Shown: one piece after another, positions 60,285-64,000 of the stretch
Position numbering within the stretch: position 1 is the stretch's first letter
Layout of the letters: each line of letters starts with the position of its first letter
DNA from: Nocardiopsis sp. FIRDI 009
GTDB lineage: Bacteria > Actinomycetota > Actinomycetes > Streptosporangiales > Streptosporangiaceae
DNA length: 64,000 nucleotides
Assembly: GCF_003386285.1 (NCBI RefSeq)
Contig: NZ_QPNC01000019.1
Coordinates: 350,173 to 414,172, forward strand
Reading direction: 5' to 3'
Made by a program: the position numbers and the translations under genes
The notes under the pieces: model-generated
Told to the model about the DNA's origin: nothing
Seen by the model: the letters and a program-made list of their open reading frames with translations, nothing else
Databases searched by the model: none

Positions 60285-60447
60285 ACACGCCTCCCCGGTG
60301 TCCGAATCCTGCGCCCCCAGTATCGGGCACCGGCACCGGACCCCGCACGGAACCCCCGGCGCCGACCCGCGGTGGGGCCAGCACCACCCTCACCCTTCAC
60401 CCCTGCGGCCCTGACCCGGGGCCGCCCGCGGGCGTAGGTTCGCCGTC

Positions 60448-60552
60448 ATGGACGACAACCGTGACCGGAGAATCCGAGAAGTCCCACGGCCCGGGGGAAC
60501 GCCGTGCCGCCAGGCCGCGCGCTCAGAGAGGTCGGCACTGGTCGATGAATGA
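60448..60552 (+). CDS. Possible leaderless 34-aa ORF coupled to the sensor-domain gene
   Basis: The ATG at 60448 follows TAGGTT (60435-60440) by 7 nt, the spacing for a leaderless mRNA. The frame encodes MDDNRDRRIREVPRPGG and ends at a TGA (60550-60552) that overlaps the start of the next gene (60545) by 8 nt. The peptide is basic with no recognised motif. It could be a translated leader for coupling, or a chance frame. Confidence 0.4.
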   Translation: MDDNRDRRIREVPRPGGTPCRQAARSERSALVDE

Positions 60553-61255
60553 CGCAACAGCCAACAACCCCTTCTCCCGGATCGTGGCCGACACCCGATA
60601 CGTGCTGCTGGGGCCGGCCCTGACCGTCCCGGCCTTCGCCCTGGTCCTGACCGGGCTGGCCGCCGGGATCGGCTCCGCCGTGGCCATCGTGGGCCTGTTC
60701 ATCCTGGTCGCGGCCCTCCACGTCGCCCGCGGCGCGGCCCACGTCGAACGCATCCGCCTGGCCGACCTGCTCGGCGGCCCCGTGGTCCGGCGCGCCTACC
60801 GTCCCGCCAGCCCCGAGACGGGCCCCCTCCGCCGCGCCCTGGCCCCCCTGACCTGCCCGCAGAGCTGGCTGGACGCCCTCCACGCCCTGATGGTCCTGCC
60901 GCTGTCACTGGCCACCTTCGCCCTGACCCTGACCTGGTGGGCGGCGGGCGTGGGCGGACTGCTGTACCCCCTGTGGGGGTGGGCGCTCTACCACGTCCCC
61001 GGCTACACCAGTGTCGGCTCCCACGTCCTGCCGGACTCCCCCGTGCTGGCCACGACCCTGATCCACATGCTCGCGGGCGCGCTGTTCACCCTCACCGCCC
61101 CGGCCGTGGCGCGGGTGAGCGCCGGCGTCCAGGCCACCGTCGGCCGGGCGCTGCTGTTGGCCCCCTCCGACGACGCCGTGCGGGTGCGCACCCGGCCCTC
61201 CGGGCACGTCGACGAGCACGACCCGGTCCGCCACCGCGTGCCCACCCGCGCCTGA
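60545..61255 (+). CDS. Membrane protein with a putative sensor domain
   Basis: A 236-aa protein with two pairs of helices: YVLLGPALTVPAFALVLTGLAAGIGSAVAIVGLFILVAALHVARG (residues 18-62) and DALHALMVLPLSLATFALTLTWWAAGVGGLLYPLWGWALY (about 105-145), plus VLATTLIHMLAGALFTLTAPAVARV. This is the putative sensor domain that usually precedes a histidine kinase, but no kinase follows. It may be an orphan sensor. It has no strong ribosome site; it overlaps the small ORF at 60448. Confidence 0.8.
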   Translation: MNDATANNPFSRIVADTRYVLLGPALTVPAFALVLTGLAAGIGSAVAIVGLFILVAALHVARGAAHVERIRLADLLGGPVVRRAYRPASPETGPLRRALAPLTCPQSWLDALHALMVLPLSLATFALTLTWWAAGVGGLLYPLWGWALYHVPGYTSVGSHVLPDSPVLATTLIHMLAGALFTLTAPAVARVSAGVQATVGRALLLAPSDDAVRVRTRPSGHVDEHDPVRHRVPTRA

Positions 61256-61286
61256 GCTGCGGACCCCGGCCTGCGGGTCAGCCCGT

Positions 61287-61985
61287 TCACCCCCCGGGAG
61301 GGTTCTCCGACACGGCGTCCGCGAGCAGGCCGTCGACGAACACCCGGAGTCCCCGCGGGTAGACGTCCCGTGCGGCCAGTGCGGGCCACCGGTCGCCGAC
61401 AGCAGCCAGGTGCGGCACCTGGGAGGCGTCGAAGCCGTCGGAGAAGGCGCCGCGGCGATCGGGGGGTTCGTCCCCGGCGCGTCGGCGGGTGGAGTGCGCG
61501 CGGACGAGGATCTCGCCGACCGTGTAGTACCAGACGTTACGGAAGACGTCGACGGCCTGTTCCCGCGTGCATCCGTACTCATGGGCCGCGGCCAGGATGG
61601 CCTCGACCATCCACAGCGCCGACGCGTCGAGGAGCCCGAGGAACCCGTCGGTGGTGAGGACCTCCGCGGCCCACGGCCAGTCGGCGAGGGCGTCGTGCAG
61701 TGCGGTGGCGGCCGCGATGACGCGGTCCCGGGGGTCACTGGGCAGGCGGAGGCGCTCGATCCGGTCGACGTGGTCGTTGAGCAGGAGGACCAGCAGTTCC
61801 TCCCTGTCCTGTATGTGGTGGTACAGGGTCGTCGCGCCGACACCGAGTTCCGCGGCCAGCCGACGGATGGTCAGCCTCTCCCAGCCGTCCCGGTCGATGA
61901 GCCTGCGGGCCGCCGCCAGGATCTGCGCACGGGAGGTCCGGGGCGGCCGACCGGTGCGGCCGTGGGGTGCGGGCTGTCGGGGCAT
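61287..61985 (-). CDS. TetR-family regulator (TetR C-terminal type)
   Basis: A 232-aa protein: RAQILAAARRLIDRDGWERLTIRRLAAELGVGATTLYHHIQDREELLVLLLNDHVDRI is the DNA-binding domain, and ALHDALADWPWAAEVLTTDGFLGLLDASALWMVEAILAAAHEYGCTREQAVDVFRNVWYYTVGEIL the ligand domain. It is divergent from an MFS efflux pseudogene (62113) with a dyad in between, the normal layout for an efflux repressor, but here the pump is dead. Confidence 0.92.
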   Translation of the reverse strand: MPRQPAPHGRTGRPPRTSRAQILAAARRLIDRDGWERLTIRRLAAELGVGATTLYHHIQDREELLVLLLNDHVDRIERLRLPSDPRDRVIAAATALHDALADWPWAAEVLTTDGFLGLLDASALWMVEAILAAAHEYGCTREQAVDVFRNVWYYTVGEILVRAHSTRRRAGDEPPDRRGAFSDGFDASQVPHLAAVGDRWPALAARDVYPRGLRVFVDGLLADAVSENPPGG

Positions 61986-62062
61986 CGTCCCAACCTACCT
62001 CGCCGATGTCCTCGGGGAACCGGCGCGGTTTCCGGGCTTTCACTCGATCTCTCTCGATGCTA

Positions 62063-62084
62063 ATTTCGGAACATGTTCGAAAAG
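62063..62084. promoter_or_regulatory. TetR operator candidate
   Basis: The perfect 10-bp palindrome GAACATGTTC (62069-62078) is flanked by TTTC/GAAAA, in the spacer between the TetR gene and the efflux pseudogene. Confidence 0.6.
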
Positions 62085-62112
62085 TCAGACAGCACCGCGA
62101 ACGGAGCCCGTG

Positions 62113-62923
62113 ATGTCGCATGGTTCCGCTGCCCGGCCGGGGCTCACGCTCACCGCCGTGGCCGTCGTGCAGTTCATGGTGTCGCTGGACCTGTCGGTCG
62201 TGAACGTCGGTCTCCCCCGGATCGCCGCTGGCCTGGGCTTCAGCGAGATGGGCCTGACCTGGGTCATCCACGCCTACGCCCTCACCTTCGGCGGGCTCCT
62301 CCTCCTGGGTGGCAGGGCCGCCGACCGCTACGGCCGCACTGGCGCTCCTGACCGCCACGTTCCCCACCGGCAAAGCCCGCGTCCGGACCTTCGGGGTCTG
62401 GAGCGCGATGAACGCCGCCGGGGGCGCCCTCGGGGTGCTGATCGGTGGGCTGCTCACCGAGTACGCCGGCTGGCGCTGGGTGATGTTCGTGAACGTACCG
62501 ATGGCCCTGTGCGCGCTGGTCATGGCCTGGCGCGGCATCGCCGCCGTATTGGGCGACACTCGCGGCGGCCGTCCGGACGCGCTCGGGGCAGTCCTGGCCA
62601 CGGCGGGCATGACCCTGCTGGTCTTCGGGGTCGTGCGCACCGACCAGTACCCGTGGACCTCACCGGTCACCCTGACGACCCTGGCGGTCGCCGCCGTCCT
62701 GCTGGCCGGGTTCATCCACGTCGAACGGACCACCACACGCGAACCGCTCCTTCGGCCCGGCCATGGCCTCGGCCTTCTACTTCGTGTCCCTCTACCTCCA
62801 ACGCGTCCTCGCGACGGGTCCCGCTCTGACCGGGGTCATGTTCCTGCCGTTCGCGCTCGGAGTGGTCGTCGGCTCCGTGCTCGCCATCAGACTCGGTTAC
62901 CGTCTCACCCCCCGGACCCTGAT
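62113..62923 (+). pseudogene. MFS drug-efflux gene, two internal deletions, 3' truncated
   Basis: Three frames give one EmrB/QacA-type transporter. Frame 1: GLTLTAVAVVQFMVSLDLSVVNVGLPRIAAGLGFSEMGLTWVIHAYALTFGGLLLLGGRAADRYGR (to 62337). Frame 2: ALALLTATFPTGKARVRTFGVWSAMNAAGGALGVLIGGLLTEYAGWRWVMFVNVPM ... VERTTTREPL (to 62750). Frame 3: FGPAMASAFYFVSLYLQRVLATGPALTGVMFLPFALGVVVGSVLAIRLGYRLTPRTLM. By comparison with the family, about 45 residues are lost at the first join and about 30 at the second. The rest is cut off at 62923 by the Tn3-like element. Confidence 0.82.
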
Positions 62924-63101
62924 GGGGGGCAGACAAGATAAGCCGGAAAGGGGCAACGGGCAGGTCGGCGGCCTCGCTCTCCGCTCAGGTGTGACGTTGC
63001 GCGCCTGTTCGGTTGCGGTTCGGTGAAGTGCCCAGAACACCGTGTCCGACCGCCGTACCGTGTTCGGCGTTCGTTGACCCCCCATCCGGAGAGGGCTGCC
63101 G

Positions 63102-63902
63102 GTGACCTCGATCGAGCGCACGGCCTACCCGCAGTTCAAGAAGCTGACCTCAGCGCGGATGCTGCACCTGTCCTTCACCCCCAACGCCGACGAGACCAAG
63201 TGGGCGACCAAGCTGACCAGCACCCCCGAGACGCTGTTCGCGGTGGTGCTCGCGCTGAAGTGCTACCAGAAAAGGTGATCTACCCCAGCACCGATGAGCT
63301 GTACGGGGAGCGGGGCCGCAACGTCATCGACTGGAAGCTGATCGAGCGGCACTGGCGCGACCTGATGCAGGTCGCGATCTCCATCAGCGAGGGGCGGCTG
63401 TCCTCGGCCACGCTGATGCGGCGGCTGCGGTCGAACTCGCGCAAGAATCGCATCTACAAGGTGTTCCGCGAGGTCGGGCGGTCGGTGCGCACCGTGGCGC
63501 TGCTGCGCTACCTGGCCGACCCCCCAGTTGCGGGCGTGGATCACCGCGGCCACCAACAAGGTCGAGTCCTACAACGGTTTCTCCCAGCGGCTGAGGTTCG
63601 GCAACAACGGGGTGCTGGCCGACAACGACCCCGTCGAGCAGGAGAAGCTCATCAAGCTCAACACCCTGTTGGCCAACCTGGTCATCTTCCACAACGCCTT
63701 GGACATCGCCGACATCGTCCGTGACCTGGTCGCCGAGGGGTGGACGATCACTGCCGAGGAGCTCGCTGCGCTCTCGCCGTACCTGCGCGCCCACATCTCC
63801 CGGTTCGGCGCTTATGCCACCGACGTGCTGGGGATCGAACCGGAGGCGTTCGACCCCGCCCTGGACGAGATCGACTTCACCGTCCTGGACCTGGCCGCAT
63901 GA
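63102..63902 (+). pseudogene. Tn3-family transposase TnpA, central part deleted and frameshifted
   Basis: The N-terminal 57 residues (VTSIERTAYPQFKKLTSARMLHLSFTPNADETKWATKLTSTPETLFAVVLALKCYQ, DUF4158 type) are joined near 63272, out of frame, to the C-terminal DDE region: YPSTDELYGERGRNVIDWKLIERHWRDLMQVAISISEGRLSSATLMRRLRSNSRKNRIYKVFREVGRSVRTVALLRYLAD. Another shift near 63525 leads to AWITAATNKVESYNGFSQRLRFGNNGVLADNDPVEQEKLIKLNTLLANLVIFHNALDIAD and a natural end at 63902. A full TnpA is about 1000 aa; some 700 are missing. Confidence 0.85.
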
Positions 63903-63939
63903 TACAGCGACCACCCCTGAAATTTCTATCGTCGCCCCC
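63902..63939. repeat. Terminal inverted repeat of the Tn3-like element
   Basis: The 38-bp right end begins directly after the transposase stop and ends in CCCCC on the plus strand, i.e. GGGGG on the minus strand, as usual for Tn3-family ends. Confidence 0.65.
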
Positions 63940-64000
63940 TTAGAGCTCATCTCATTTGGTGAGTCTGCGGTAACAGATCCGTATGCAGGCGATGCCAGCG
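63940..64000. mobile_element. Probable end of another insertion sequence (cut by window edge)
   Basis: Immediately beyond the Tn3-type end, base composition changes to AT-richer DNA (TAGAGCTCATCTCATTTGG). It resembles the outer end of an IS5-like element, judged from memory only. Only 61 bp are visible. Confidence 0.3.

Larger units (their letters stand above)
62924..63939 (+). mobile_element. Internally deleted Tn3-family transposon
   Basis: From GGGGGGC at 62924 to the inverted-repeat end at 63939, about 1 kb, the DNA holds only the two ends of a Tn3-family transposase. The right end (63902-63939) reads inward GGGGGCGACGATAGAAA. The left end reads GGGGGCAGACAAGATAA, similar but not identical. 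The resolvase and most of tnpA are missing. No 5-bp target duplication is visible, since the right flank is other mobile DNA. Confidence 0.7.

Noticed and set aside
1..64000. tRNA, rRNA, CRISPR arrays, riboswitches
   Set aside because: I looked for clover-leaf ends, CCA-adjacent motifs and regularly spaced repeats and saw none; absence by eye is not proof.

Overview
The window is chromosomal DNA of a high-GC Gram-positive actinomycete. Signs of this are the strong third-codon-position GC bias, many GTG starts, several apparently leaderless start codons sitting 7 nt after a TANNNT box, paired XRE/DUF397 genes, an HATPase of the RsbW type, a Tat-exported PhoD and a LanL-type lanthipeptide synthetase. 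The style fits Nocardiopsis or a relative, but that is inference because no rRNA or housekeeping marker is present. I see about 57 intact or edge-truncated protein genes, 4 pseudogenes, no tRNA or rRNA and no CRISPR array.

1-14 kb: a manganese-type ABC importer runs off the left edge (lipoprotein, then ATPase) behind a DtxR-family dyad. It is followed by a DEDDh exonuclease-BRCT fusion, a TetR gene divergent from a saccharopine-dehydrogenase-like protein, a thioredoxin-reductase-like flavoprotein, an Rv2629/baeRF-type protein, an AraC-GyrI regulator, two MFS carriers, a dicarboxylate symporter, an alpha/beta hydrolase and a DUF998 protein. 14-25 kb: phoD behind a probable PHO box, an FAD monooxygenase, a decayed hydrolase, the DUF397/XRE pair with a divergent HATPase, an MntR-like repressor that probably controls the importer at the left edge, an SBP56 methanethiol oxidase, a LysR gene and a Tat-exported 5'-nucleotidase.

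25-36 kb: a DUF4291 gene and, divergent from it across a perfect 14-bp inverted repeat, a two-gene membrane cassette (a 2-TM protein with a Rossmann-like YLRSF domain plus a RipA/SLATT-like protein) that looks like an immune-effector pair. Then come a methyltransferase, fused PabA-PabB, a HAD-like protein, a second methyltransferase, bioB, and a thioesterase-thiolase operon facing an HxlR repressor across a 28-bp palindrome. This last block is flanked by two copies of the bioB 3' end. 36-44 kb: a YiaA-like membrane protein, a cation/proton antiporter, an internally deleted quinone oxidoreductase, a DJ-1/PfpI protein, a siderophore-interacting flavoprotein, an amino-acid oxidase and a dimethylargininase.

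42.5-48 kb holds a compact lanthipeptide locus: a DrrAB-like exporter divergent from a 53-aa precursor, a LanL synthetase whose cyclase has Cys-Cys-Gly instead of Cys-His-Gly, and RidA. 48-61 kb: a WYL regulator, a GNAT-like protein, a Gfo/Idh dehydrogenase, a DUF3052-like protein, a histidine kinase/NarL regulator/DUF4097 operon, an FhuF-like protein, an RsrR-like Rrf2 repressor divergent from an NmrA-like protein across an 11-7-11 dyad, an epoxide-hydrolase-like protein, a methyltransferase, a MarR-like regulator, a GNAT enzyme and a membrane sensor protein coupled to a short leaderless ORF. 61-64 kb: a TetR gene divergent from an MFS efflux gene with two internal deletions, cut off by an internally deleted Tn3-family transposon, and finally what looks like the end of another insertion sequence.
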